From an uncultured Eubacteriales bacterium (GTDB lineage Bacteria > Bacillota > Clostridia > Oscillospirales > Oscillospiraceae): DNA of 14,937 nt. A program made the position numbers and the translations under genes. This document shows positions 7,011-13,393 of the stretch, one piece after another (the stretch's first letter is position 1; every line of letters begins with the position of its first letter). The notes below the pieces were generated by a model that saw only the letters and a list, made by a program, of their open reading frames with translations, had not been told where the DNA came from and did no database searches. The DNA lies in contig URXW01000040.1 of assembly GCA_900551995.1 (NCBI GenBank), forward strand, positions 1 to 14,937. The letters are read 5' to 3'.

Positions 7011-8008
7011 TATTGCAGCGCGCTTCGCAGGCGCGTGACCTTCTCCGCCAGCGCGGCAAAGGCGGCGGGCGTGATGGACTGCGCCCCATCGGACAGGGCG
7101 GTGGCGGGGCGGTCGTGCACCTCCACCATCAGACCGTCGGCTCCGGCGGCAACGGCGGCCAGTGCCAGCGGCTCCACCAGCTCGGCGCGTCCCGCCGCGT
7201 GGCTGGGGTCCACGATGACCGGCAGGTGCGTCCGGCTTTTCAGCACCGGGATGGCGGACACGTCCAGCGCGGCGCGGGCGGGGGTAAGCCCGCTGCGGAC
7301 GCCCCGCTCGCAGAGGATCACCTGCGTGCTGCCGGAGGTCATCAGATACTCCGCCGCCAGCAGCAGCTCCTCCACGGTGGCGGCAGCACCGCGCTTGAGC
7401 AGCACGGGCTTTCCCGCCTGTCCCAGCGCGCGCAGCAGCGCGTAATTCTGCATATTCCGGGCACCCACCTGCAAAACGTCCACCTCCGCCAGCGTCTCCA
7501 GCTGGGAGGTGTCGGTGATCTCCGTCACTGTGGGCAGGCCGCTCTCGCGTCCCGCCTGCACCAGCAGGCGCACGCCCTCGCTGCCCAGCCCCTGAAATGT
7601 GTAGGGGGACGTGCGGGGCTTGAACGCGCCGCCCCGCAGCAGCCGGCAGCCTGCGCTCTTCACGGCGCGGGCGACCGTTTGCAGCTGGTAGGCGGACTCC
7701 ACGGCGCAGGGCCCCGCTATGAGGCAGAAGTCCTCGCCGAACCGCGCCTCGCCCACGGACACGACGGTGTTCTCCGGGTGCGCCGTCCGGGACGACAGGC
7801 GGTAGGGCGGCGTCAGCCGCCGCGCCTCTTGCACGAAGGGCAGGGCTTGCAGAGCGGTGGGGTCCAGCCGCCACGTCTCGCCCACCAGAGGCAGGAGGAT
7901 GTTGTCCTCCCCGGCGACACAGCCGCCCTTGACGTTTTGCAGCGACAGCTGCGCCAGCAGCTGACGGATGGCGGGCTCCGGGGTGTTTTTCTGAAGTATG
8001 AGTATCAT
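7010..8008 (-). CDS. aroF: 3-deoxy-7-phosphoheptulonate (DAHP) synthase, type I-beta with N-terminal regulatory domain
   Basis: DAHP synthase condenses phosphoenolpyruvate with erythrose 4-phosphate, the first step of the shikimate pathway to aromatic amino acids. The 332-residue protein has a ferredoxin-like N-terminal domain (about 1-65), as in the Thermotoga enzyme where it senses aromatic amino acids, then a TIM barrel. Motifs seen are AGPCAVES, GGAFKPRTSPYTFQGLG, LLKRG, ILCERGVR, VIVDPSHAAG and MVEVH-x10-SDGAQS. The metal ligands are C101, H270, E296 and D307. The sequence after CERGVR (SGLTPARAALD) departs from the usual TFETYTRNTLD. No other shikimate genes are adjacent. The start is supported by a GGGAG-type site about eight bases upstream and a clear promoter. 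The symbol aroF is the usual annotation for this group; aroA or aroG is used in some organisms. Confidence 0.94.
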   Translation of the reverse strand: MILILQKNTPEPAIRQLLAQLSLQNVKGGCVAGEDNILLPLVGETWRLDPTALQALPFVQEARRLTPPYRLSSRTAHPENTVVSVGEARFGEDFCLIAGPCAVESAYQLQTVARAVKSAGCRLLRGGAFKPRTSPYTFQGLGSEGVRLLVQAGRESGLPTVTEITDTSQLETLAEVDVLQVGARNMQNYALLRALGQAGKPVLLKRGAAATVEELLLAAEYLMTSGSTQVILCERGVRSGLTPARAALDVSAIPVLKSRTHLPVIVDPSHAAGRAELVEPLALAAVAAGADGLMVEVHDRPATALSDGAQSITPAAFAALAEKVTRLRSALQ

Positions 8009-8039
8009 AACGGGTCGCTCCCTATTTTTTAGTCAAGTC

Positions 8040-8068
8040 ATTATACTGTATTCCGCCGGTTTTTGCAA
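8040..8068 (-). promoter_or_regulatory. sigma-A promoter of aroF
   Basis: On the minus strand TTGCAA (8068-8063) and a perfect TATAAT (8045-8040) are separated by 17 bp, about 30 bases before the aroF start. No T-box or other leader fits in this short upstream region, so control of this gene is more likely allosteric than by attenuation. Confidence 0.78.
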
Positions 8069-8085
8069 TCCGTGAAAGCCGCATA

Positions 8086-8113
8086 TTGACAAGATTTGCA
8101 GGAGGCGTATAAT
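8086..8113 (+). promoter_or_regulatory. sigma-A promoter of the degV gene
   Basis: A perfect TTGACA (8086-8091) and a perfect TATAAT (8108-8113) are separated by 16 bp. The -35 elements of this promoter and the divergent aroF promoter are only about 17 bp apart. Confidence 0.85.
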
Positions 8114-8148
8114 ACTTCTTAGGTAATATGGGATATTAGGAGGATAGT

Positions 8149-9048
8149 ATGGATAAGAAATTTACACTGAGCTGCTGTTCCCCGGTGGATCTCCCCTACG
8201 CCTATATGAAGAGCCGGGACATCCCCGTGCTGTTCTATACCTACGAGGTGGACGACAAGATCTACGAGGACGATATGGGGCGCGACCCGGCGGCTCTGCC
8301 CCGGTTTTACCAGATGCTGCGGGAGGGAAAGCTGCCCCAGACCAGTCAGGTGAACGTGGCGGGGTATACGGACTTTTTCGAAAGCCTGCTGCAAAAGGGC
8401 GGCGACGTGCTGCACATCGCCTTCACCTCCGGGCAGTCCGGCTCCGTGAACAACGCGTATCTGGCGGCGGAGGAGCTGCGGGACAGGTATCCCGGTCAGA
8501 GGCTGACGGTCATCGACTCCCTGTGCTCCTCCAGCGGCTATGGCTTGCTGGTGGACTACGCCGCCGATCTGCGGGACGAGGGGAAGTCCATGGACGAGGT
8601 GGCACAGTGGGTGCTGGACAACCGCAACCGGGTGCACCATCAGTTTTTCTCCACCGATATGACGCAGTTCCGGCGGACGGGGCGCGTCTCCGGCGCGACA
8701 GCCGCCGTGGCGACGGTGCTGAACATCTGCCCCATCATGCGTTTGGACGACAGGGGAGCGATCAAGGCGTACAGCAAGGTGCGCGGCAGGAAAAAGGCGG
8801 TGGAGGTCACGGTGGACACCATGGAGCAGTGCGCCCGGAACGGCCGGGACTACGACGGCAAATGCTTCCTCTGCCACAGCCGATGCCCGGAGGACGCACA
8901 TGCGCTCGTCGCCGCTGTGGAGGAGCGGTTCCCCAAGCTGAAGGGGAGGGTGCGCCTCTGCGACATCGGCACCGTCATCGGCAGCCACGCTGGCTCCGGC
9001 ACCGTGGCGGTGTTCTTCATGGGCAGCGAGCGACCCCACATGGACTGA
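8149..9048 (+). CDS. DegV family protein (fatty-acid-binding, FakB-like)
   Basis: DegV/FakB proteins bind a fatty acid in a two-domain fold and present it to the kinase FakA for phosphorylation. At 299 residues the length is slightly above typical. Family positions seen are TSQVN (65-69, usually TSQP), SGQSGSVNNAY (94-104, usually SSGLSGTY), VIDSLCSSSGYGLLV (121-135), FRRTGRVSG (174-182) and GSHAGSGTVAVFF (278-290). The N terminus reads LSCCSPVDLP where most members have a DS-x-DL motif. A Cys-rich patch, CFLCHSRC (239-246), is also uncommon. AGGAGG lies five bases before the ATG. No fakA kinase gene is adjacent, so lipid identity and pathway are inferred from the family only. Confidence 0.9.
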   Translation: MDKKFTLSCCSPVDLPYAYMKSRDIPVLFYTYEVDDKIYEDDMGRDPAALPRFYQMLREGKLPQTSQVNVAGYTDFFESLLQKGGDVLHIAFTSGQSGSVNNAYLAAEELRDRYPGQRLTVIDSLCSSSGYGLLVDYAADLRDEGKSMDEVAQWVLDNRNRVHHQFFSTDMTQFRRTGRVSGATAAVATVLNICPIMRLDDRGAIKAYSKVRGRKKAVEVTVDTMEQCARNGRDYDGKCFLCHSRCPEDAHALVAAVEERFPKLKGRVRLCDIGTVIGSHAGSGTVAVFFMGSERPHMD

Positions 9049-9062
9049 AGGCGGTAATACAG

Positions 9063-9097
9063 AAAAAAAGAGCACCCTGGGGGGGTGCTCTTTTTCT
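9063..9097. terminator. bidirectional terminator between degV and the SpoIID-like gene
   Basis: The stem agagcaccc / gggtgctct (9069-9077 with 9083-9091) is flanked by a run of A on the left and T on the right. It therefore gives a U tract on both strands. It ends the degV transcript and the convergent two-gene unit. Confidence 0.9.
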
Positions 9098-9108
9098 GCG
9101 CTGCGCGC

Positions 9109-10458
9109 TCACATGACGCCGTAGCCCTGCCCTTGGGTGATGATATACGACCACAGCACCGGCCCCACCGCGCCGGTGGGGCTGTACCCCAGCCGCGTTT
9201 GCAGGGCGCGCACCGCCGCGGCGGTGGCCGCGCCGAAGATGCCGTCCGCGGTGAGCGTCGGCAGCGAGGGATCCCGCGCCGCCAGCTGGTTCAGCCGCGT
9301 TTGCAGCAGGGCGACGGCTTCGCCGGTGTCGCCCTCCACCAGAAAATGACCGGGATAGACCTCCCGCGCAAAGCTCTGGTATGCGGCGGGGAGCTGTTGG
9401 AGCGTCTGCTCGTAGACGTTCTGGAGCGTGTTCCACGTGCCGCGTCCCACCGTGCCGTCCACCGTCAGACCGTACAGGCTCTGGAAGGTCAGCACCGCGT
9501 CCCGCAGCTCGTCGTCGAACACGTCGGAGATGCGGATGTGCGGCAGCTCCGGCAGGAAGAAGCCCAGAAACGCCAGATAGAACCGCACCGTCTGCACGCC
9601 GATGCCCACGTCGCCGCGCCGCAGCACTTTGGGGAACTCCCGCTGTGCCTCGGAGATGGTCAGCCCCTCGCTGGTGACCTCGGAGAGACTTTTCACGCCG
9701 TTGTAGACGGATTTGATGCGATACCACGTGGCTTTCCCCACCACGCCGTCCTGCGTCAGCTCAAAGACACGCTGGAACTCCTTCACGGCGGCGGCGGTGT
9801 CCGCGCCGAACACGCCGTCGGTGTGGGCGACGGCGGGGATGGCGGGGTAATTCTTGTGGATACGGTTCAGCTCACGCTGGAGCGTGCGGACATCCTCGCC
9901 CGCGCTCCCCAAGGTCAGAGGACGGCCGGGGTAGGAGGGGGTGCTGTCGCCCACCGGGGCGTTGTAGACCAGCTCGATGTCCTGCCCGTAGTAATGCTGC
10001 AATATCTCCCAGAACGTCTTGCCCTTGGCGGCAAGCTCCTGACTGCCCCACTGGGACAGCCCGCGGCAGCGGGTGCGGACACCGTCGCAGAACTGAGCGT
10101 ACAGCGGCTCGATGTTCCCGCGGCGGACGATGTAGTTGTTGAAGCTGTCGTCCACGATGGCGTTGATGTTGTCGAAGGTCTCCTGATCCGGGGAGAACGC
10201 CTGGTCGAACTGGGTGTTGTTGGTGATGTCGAAGTCGTACCCCCGGCTGCGGTAGTATTCGGTGTAGACACGGTTCAGTGCCACGGAGATCTGCGCCAGC
10301 ACGTTGGCGCGGAGGGCGTTTTCCTCCCACGTGGGGTAGATCTCGCTGGCGGCCACGCCCTTGATGTACCGGGGGAACGTCACGGTGACGTTCTCCGCCG
10401 GGGCGTCCGGCGCGCCCAGATGCACGGTGATGTACTCCGGGATCACAGGATAGGGCAT
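9109..10458 (-). CDS. SpoIID/LytB-domain protein with three peptidoglycan-binding domains
   Basis: The 449-residue protein has an N-terminal SpoIID-like domain (about 1-165). It contains YIKGVAASEIYPTW, whose E39 aligns with the catalytic glutamate of SpoIID, and then FDITNNTQFDQAF, FCDGVRTRC and GLSQWGS-x14-ILQHYYG. Three PG_binding_1-type repeats follow (about 178-255, 284-358, 378-445), each with a GxxG-x-DV-type start, a DG-x-FG/VG turn and a conserved Trp. SpoIID proteins are lytic transglycosylases acting on septal peptidoglycan in sporulation; whether this branch is catalytic is unknown. No signal peptide or membrane segment is visible, which is odd for a wall-binding protein. The start at 10458 is supported by GGGGAGG nine bases upstream, inside the end of the preceding gene. 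The frame upstream of it is antisense or out-of-frame to that gene. Confidence 0.87.
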   Translation of the reverse strand: MPYPVIPEYITVHLGAPDAPAENVTVTFPRYIKGVAASEIYPTWEENALRANVLAQISVALNRVYTEYYRSRGYDFDITNNTQFDQAFSPDQETFDNINAIVDDSFNNYIVRRGNIEPLYAQFCDGVRTRCRGLSQWGSQELAAKGKTFWEILQHYYGQDIELVYNAPVGDSTPSYPGRPLTLGSAGEDVRTLQRELNRIHKNYPAIPAVAHTDGVFGADTAAAVKEFQRVFELTQDGVVGKATWYRIKSVYNGVKSLSEVTSEGLTISEAQREFPKVLRRGDVGIGVQTVRFYLAFLGFFLPELPHIRISDVFDDELRDAVLTFQSLYGLTVDGTVGRGTWNTLQNVYEQTLQQLPAAYQSFAREVYPGHFLVEGDTGEAVALLQTRLNQLAARDPSLPTLTADGIFGAATAAAVRALQTRLGYSPTGAVGPVLWSYIITQGQGYGVM

Positions 10459-10462
10459 GGTC

Positions 10463-10843
10463 TTACACCTCCCCTCGCTGCGGCGGCAGCGACACGGCGA
10501 GCACGGACTCGATACGGGGGAACACCAGCACCTGCTGGTGCTCCGGCTCCTGAAAGTCCGTGTGGCGCACGGCGACGCGGTAGGCGGTGCCGCTGCTGCC
10601 CGCCGTCTCCGACGACAGACCAAGCGACACCGGCAACGCCGGAAGCAGGATCTTCTCCGCGATGCCGGAGGCGTCGGTGACGCCGGTGAAGAACGTCTCC
10701 CGCACGGCGCCGAAGTCACGGTAGACCTCCACCGACGCGCCGGGGATGGGGAAAATACCCTGCGCGGCGGTGACCTTTACCCGTAAGCTGCCCTGCTCCG
10801 GGTGCGCGCCGCGAAAGCAAGTGATAGGATCAAGCTGAGCCAT
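10463..10843 (-). CDS. small transthyretin/carboxypeptidase-regulatory-like domain protein
   Basis: The 126-residue protein looks like a single beta-sandwich of the carboxypeptidase-regulatory or transthyretin-like kind. GSLRVKVTAAQGIFPIPGASVEVY is split by a loop, followed by FFTGVTDASGIAEKILLPAL (the TD-x-G turn typical of these folds) and a C-terminal strand pair ending SVLAVSLPP. No signal peptide, transmembrane segment or catalytic motif is seen. It is the first gene of a two-gene unit: its last codons hold the ribosome binding site of the SpoIID-like gene, which starts four bases after its stop. Co-expression suggests a structural or accessory role with that protein, perhaps in the spore. 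The function is not known; the domain call rests on pattern, not on a search. Confidence 0.75.
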   Translation of the reverse strand: MAQLDPITCFRGAHPEQGSLRVKVTAAQGIFPIPGASVEVYRDFGAVRETFFTGVTDASGIAEKILLPALPVSLGLSSETAGSSGTAYRVAVRHTDFQEPEHQQVLVFPRIESVLAVSLPPQRGEV

Positions 10844-10850
10844 GGTCATT

Positions 10851-10855
10851 CCTCC
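10851..10855 (-). promoter_or_regulatory. ribosome binding site fixing the start of the transthyretin-like gene
   Basis: GGAGG on the minus strand is seven bases from the ATG at 10843 but only one base from another in-frame ATG at 10849. The downstream ATG is therefore chosen. Confidence 0.75.
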
Positions 10856-10870
10856 CAATCGTTTTGGGAG

Positions 10871-10878
10871 AGTATATG
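10871..10878 (-). promoter_or_regulatory. candidate sporulation (sigma-E-like) -10 element before the transthyretin/SpoIID unit
   Basis: CATATACT on the minus strand fits the sigma-E -10 pattern CATAYAMT and lies 28 bases before the start codon, a sensible distance. The matching -35 (GATTTT, about 14 bp upstream) is poor. A competing sigma-A reading exists: TTGACA (10942-10937), 17 bp, GATATT (10919-10914), embedded in the nearby palindrome. Confidence 0.4.
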
Positions 10879-10913
10879 CGCCGCCACGCCCGAAAATCCC
10901 ACGGCGAAAGCGG

Positions 10914-10973
10914 AATATCCCCATCTCCGGGAGAGCTGTCAAGCGCATTGGCAGCCCCGGAGACGGGGATATT
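10914..10973. repeat. 60-base near-perfect palindrome
   Basis: The outer arms aatatccccatctccggg (10914-10931) and cccggagacggggatatt (10956-10973) pair over 18 bp with one mismatch. After a three-base bulge on the left, inner arms gctgtcaa / ttggcagc (10935-10942 with 10948-10955) pair over 8 bp around a five-base loop. It lies between the iclR stop and the transthyretin-like gene. Neither strand has a U tract after it, so it is not a typical intrinsic terminator. It could be a REP-like element, an mRNA 3'-end stabiliser for iclR, or an operator. Confidence 0.8.
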
Positions 10974-10984
10974 GTTCTCTCTGC

Positions 10985-11000
10985 GCGGCGGGCTCGCCGC
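10985..11000 (-). other. short GC hairpin directly after the iclR stop
   Basis: GCGGCG and CGCCGC pair around a 4-base loop immediately after the iclR stop codon. There is no U tract. With the 60-base palindrome just beyond, it may form the 3' end structure of the iclR mRNA. Confidence 0.5.
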
Positions 11001-11774
11001 TTATGTGTGCCAGCCCATGAGCTGGCTGATGGCACTGGCTGTCTCTTGCAGGGGGGTGACCAGCTGCGCCATGGTGTCGTCCGTCATTCTGGCGGCGGGG
11101 CCGGAGATGCTGATGGCTCCCACGGGGTCGCCCTTCCAGTTCCGTACCGGGGCTGCCATACAGCGGACGCCCAGATCGTGCTCCTCATCGTCGATGGCAT
11201 AGCCGCGCTCCCGCGCACGCACCAGATCCTCCCGCAGAGCTTCCAGCGTGGTGAGGGTCTTTGGCGTGAACTGGACGACCTGCGAGCCGTTCCAGATCTT
11301 CTCCACCTCGTCCTCCGGCAGATACGCCATAATGCTCTTGCCAACGCCCGTGCAGTACATGGGGTTGTGGAGTCCCACGGAGGAGGTGATGTTGATGGGG
11401 CGGAGGAACGGCTCAAACTTGTGGAGGTACACGACCTCGTTTCCGTCCCGTTCCACCAAGTGCACGATCTCCTTTGCGTCGTTGGACAGCTTCTCCAGCA
11501 TCGGCTTGGAGGCGGAGAAAAGATCCAGCACCATGGAGACGCGGCGGGAGATCTCGTAGAGCCGCAGCGTCAGGCGGTATTTCCCGTTGTCCGGGTCCTT
11601 CCGCACGTACCCCCGATTCGCCAGAGCTGACAAAAGCCGGTGGGCGGTGCTGGCGTGCAGGGAGGTGGCTGACGCCAGATCCGACAGGGAAAGCCCTGTC
11701 GGCGTTGCAGACAAAGTCTCTAAAATGTCCAATACCCGGTCAATGGACTGAACCGGTCCGGTACCCTCTTTCAT
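11001..11774 (-). CDS. IclR family transcriptional regulator
   Basis: This 257-residue DNA-binding regulator has an N-terminal winged helix-turn-helix (about 8-65: SIDRVLDILETL, LSLSDLASATSLHASTAHRLLSAL split over the helices, GYVRKD). The C-terminal effector-binding domain is at about 80-250 (LHNPMYCTGVGKSIMAYL, GYAIDDEEHDLGVRCMAAPV, GAISISGPAARM). The family senses small organic acids or sugar acids. The start at 11774 is chosen because AAAGAGG lies five bases upstream and the product then has the usual length; in-frame ATGs further upstream have no ribosome binding site and run through the promoter. It is divergent from the transporter-aminotransferase-aldolase genes. A TTTCCACA-N4-GAAA site lies between its promoter and start and recurs before the transporter, so it probably controls itself and that operon. 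Confidence 0.93.
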   Translation of the reverse strand: MKEGTGPVQSIDRVLDILETLSATPTGLSLSDLASATSLHASTAHRLLSALANRGYVRKDPDNGKYRLTLRLYEISRRVSMVLDLFSASKPMLEKLSNDAKEIVHLVERDGNEVVYLHKFEPFLRPINITSSVGLHNPMYCTGVGKSIMAYLPEDEVEKIWNGSQVVQFTPKTLTTLEALREDLVRARERGYAIDDEEHDLGVRCMAAPVRNWKGDPVGAISISGPAARMTDDTMAQLVTPLQETASAISQLMGWHT

Positions 11775-11779
11775 ATATA

Positions 11780-11786
11780 CCTCTTT
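11780..11786 (-). promoter_or_regulatory. ribosome binding site fixing the iclR start
   Basis: AAAGAGG on the minus strand is five bases from the ATG at 11774. The other in-frame ATGs upstream lack such a site. It overlaps the proposed operator by three bases. Confidence 0.75.
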
Positions 11787-11799
11787 CCACATTGCGAAA
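11784..11799 (+). promoter_or_regulatory. proposed IclR operator O1 (iclR side)
   Basis: TTTCCACATTGCGAAA lies just downstream of the predicted iclR transcription start (about 11803 on the minus strand). It shares TTTCCACA-N4-GAAA with the reverse complement of O3. The placement fits autorepression. Confidence 0.55.
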
Positions 11800-11809
11800 T
11801 CACACCTTA

Positions 11810-11838
11810 ATAATACCCCTTTTTTTGTCGTTTTGCAA
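11810..11838 (-). promoter_or_regulatory. sigma-A promoter of the iclR gene
   Basis: On the minus strand TTGCAA (11838-11833) and TATTAT (11815-11810) are separated by 17 bp. The start would be near 11803, about 30 bases before the ATG. Confidence 0.72.
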
Positions 11839-11873
11839 TAGATTACGACGGCTTTTTTGGTAAAAATGCGGGA

Positions 11874-11902
11874 TTGACATTTGACAAACTCTTGGCAATA
11901 AT
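11874..11902 (+). promoter_or_regulatory. sigma-A promoter of the transporter operon
   Basis: TTGACA (11874-11879) and AATAAT (11897-11902) are separated by 17 bp. A second TTGACA at 11881-11886 overlaps but has no well-spaced -10 element. Transcription would start near 11909, just before operator O2, giving a leader of about 80 bases. Confidence 0.7.
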
Positions 11903-11911
11903 ATAGGCAAG

Positions 11912-11927
11912 ATTCCACTTTGTGATA
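11912..11927 (+). promoter_or_regulatory. proposed IclR operator O2 (transporter side, weaker copy)
   Basis: ATTCCACTTTGTGATA matches TTTCCACA-N4-GAAA at nine of the twelve defined positions. It begins about three bases past the predicted transporter transcription start and 21 bp, two helical turns, from O3. Confidence 0.4.
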
Positions 11928-11932
11928 CTTAA

Positions 11933-11948
11933 TTTCATATTGTGGAAA
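11933..11948 (-). promoter_or_regulatory. proposed IclR operator O3 (transporter side)
   Basis: On the minus strand this reads TTTCCACAATATGAAA, identical to O1 at all twelve defined positions of TTTCCACA-N4-GAAA. Together with O2 it forms an inverted pair over the early transcribed region of the transporter operon. Confidence 0.55.
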
Positions 11949-11988
11949 AAATACGTGAAAGGAAAATGGTTAAGAGGAGGAAAAAATC

Positions 11989-13227
11989 ATGAGTGAAGCA
12001 ACAAAAACTAAGAAGAAGCTCAGTATCCCCGTAAAGCTGGCGATCGCGCTGGTTCTCGGTGCGATAGCGGGTCTGATCTTCAAGGAGAAGGCCTCGTATG
12101 TGGCATTCATCGGTTCCCTGTTCATTCGACTCCTGAAAATGTGTGTGTACCCCCTGGTGCTGTTCAGCATCATCGCCGGTATCGCAAACGTGGCGGACAT
12201 TGCCAAGCTGAAGAAGATCGGCGGTCAGTTCCTGCTGTATACCTTCATCACCTCCGCTGTGGCAGGTGTTCTGGGCTGCATCGCCATTACCATCAGCGGC
12301 GCGGGCACTGGTCTGGTATTGCAGGCGACAGTGGACTCCAGCGTTCAGCAGCTTAACATGGTGGACAGCATCGTGGGTTGGGTCCCCGACAACGTGTTCG
12401 CCTCTCTCGCCAACGGTACGCTGGTGCAGATCATCGTTTTTGCTATCTTCTTCGGCGTGATGATCACCAAGATGCGTAAGAACGCCAATACCGTGGACAT
12501 GGTCGCCATGGTCGTGGAGGGCTGCAACCTCATCATGCAGAGAATGGTGGCAACCGTTATGACCGTCGCTCCCTACGGCGTGTTCTGCTTGATCGCCAAC
12601 CTGGTGGGCACCACCGGCGTCCAGAACCTGAAGGAGATCTTCACCATGGTTCTCTCCCTGTGGGGTGCTTCTCTGGTGCACATGCTCATCGTCCTGCCCC
12701 TGCTGCTCCGTTTCTTCGGACGTGTCAAGCCCTTCAAGTTCTTCAAGAACATTGTCCCCGTTATCTTGATGGCATTCTCCACCCAGTCCAGCGCGGCTAC
12801 GCTGCCTGTGACCATGGAGGTCTCTAAGGAGAAAAACGGTGTGCCCGATGACGTCGTTGACCTGTGTGCCGCTCCCGCCGCCACCATCAACATGGACGGT
12901 GCAGCCATTGAGTACACGGTGTACACCCTCTTCGGCGCGCACGCCTTCGGTGTCCACTTCACCCCGTGGCAGCTGATATTCATGGTCGTCCTGTGCGTGG
13001 TCTGCTCTGCCGGTGCAGCCGGCGTCCCCGGCGGCGGCATCGTGATGTGCTCCATCTGCCTGGCAACCATGGGTCTGCCCAACGAGGAGGTCACCGCGAT
13101 GGTGGCGGGCGTCTATGTCCTGCTGGATATGGCCGCTACCACCCTGAACGTGACCGGCGACTGCTGCGGCATGGTCTGCATCGCCAGCCGTCTGGGCATT
13201 CTGGACAAGGAAACGTACAACGCCTAA
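11989..13227 (+). CDS. SLC1/DAACS family sodium- or proton-coupled symporter, probably for a neutral amino acid
   Basis: This 412-residue membrane transporter has the glutamate/aspartate:cation symporter fold. Landmarks are LVLGAIAGLIF in TM1, the HP1 serine motif AFSTQSSAATLPVTM (262-276), the TM7 signature NMDGA (301-305, usually NMDGT), HP2 AGAAGVPGGG (341-350) and TM8 LLDMAATTLNVTGD (378-391). By alignment to GltPh, D380, N387 and D391 (D394, N401, D405) are kept, but the side-chain-binding arginine R397 is A383 and R276 is Q266. This argues against acidic amino acids or dicarboxylates and for a neutral substrate. AGGAGG lies eight bases before the start. Codons such as ggt, gct and cgt are more frequent than in neighbouring genes, possibly reflecting high expression. 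It is followed by an aminotransferase and an aldolase gene. Confidence 0.92.
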   Translation: MSEATKTKKKLSIPVKLAIALVLGAIAGLIFKEKASYVAFIGSLFIRLLKMCVYPLVLFSIIAGIANVADIAKLKKIGGQFLLYTFITSAVAGVLGCIAITISGAGTGLVLQATVDSSVQQLNMVDSIVGWVPDNVFASLANGTLVQIIVFAIFFGVMITKMRKNANTVDMVAMVVEGCNLIMQRMVATVMTVAPYGVFCLIANLVGTTGVQNLKEIFTMVLSLWGASLVHMLIVLPLLLRFFGRVKPFKFFKNIVPVILMAFSTQSSAATLPVTMEVSKEKNGVPDDVVDLCAAPAATINMDGAAIEYTVYTLFGAHAFGVHFTPWQLIFMVVLCVVCSAGAAGVPGGGIVMCSICLATMGLPNEEVTAMVAGVYVLLDMAATTLNVTGDCCGMVCIASRLGILDKETYNA

Positions 13228-13254
13228 AAGCAATTACCCTCCCTCACAATAGAA

Positions 13255-13343
13255 GCGACACCACACGCTGCCGCACCTGTATCTGCATGGAGACTCTCCC
13301 TCCTGCGGCGCGACCGGGTGACAAGGGCTACGTGTGGTGTCGC
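13255..13343 (+). repeat. 13-bp perfect inverted repeat enclosing a possible structured RNA
   Basis: The arms gcgacaccacacg (13255-13267) and cgtgtggtgtcgc (13331-13343) are exact reverse complements 63 bases apart. Inside is a second pair, gccgca / tgcggc (13270-13275 with 13304-13309), and within that ggag-act-ctcc. The outer stem is followed by GCCCATTTTG, only a weak U tract. It fills most of the 166-base gap between the transporter and the aminotransferase genes. I do not recognise a known riboswitch or T-box. Options are an attenuator, a processing or stability element, or a miniature mobile element (no target duplication seen). Confidence 0.7.
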
Positions 13344-13393
13344 GCCCATTTTGCAAGCCTATTAAACTCCCAACAGAAAGGACAAGAACCGTC

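Noticed and set aside
13228..13393. T-box or known riboswitch upstream of the aminotransferase
   Set aside because: No T-box sequence (AGGGTGGNACCGCG-like), no clear antiterminator and no recognised riboswitch core was found; only unassigned inverted repeats are present.
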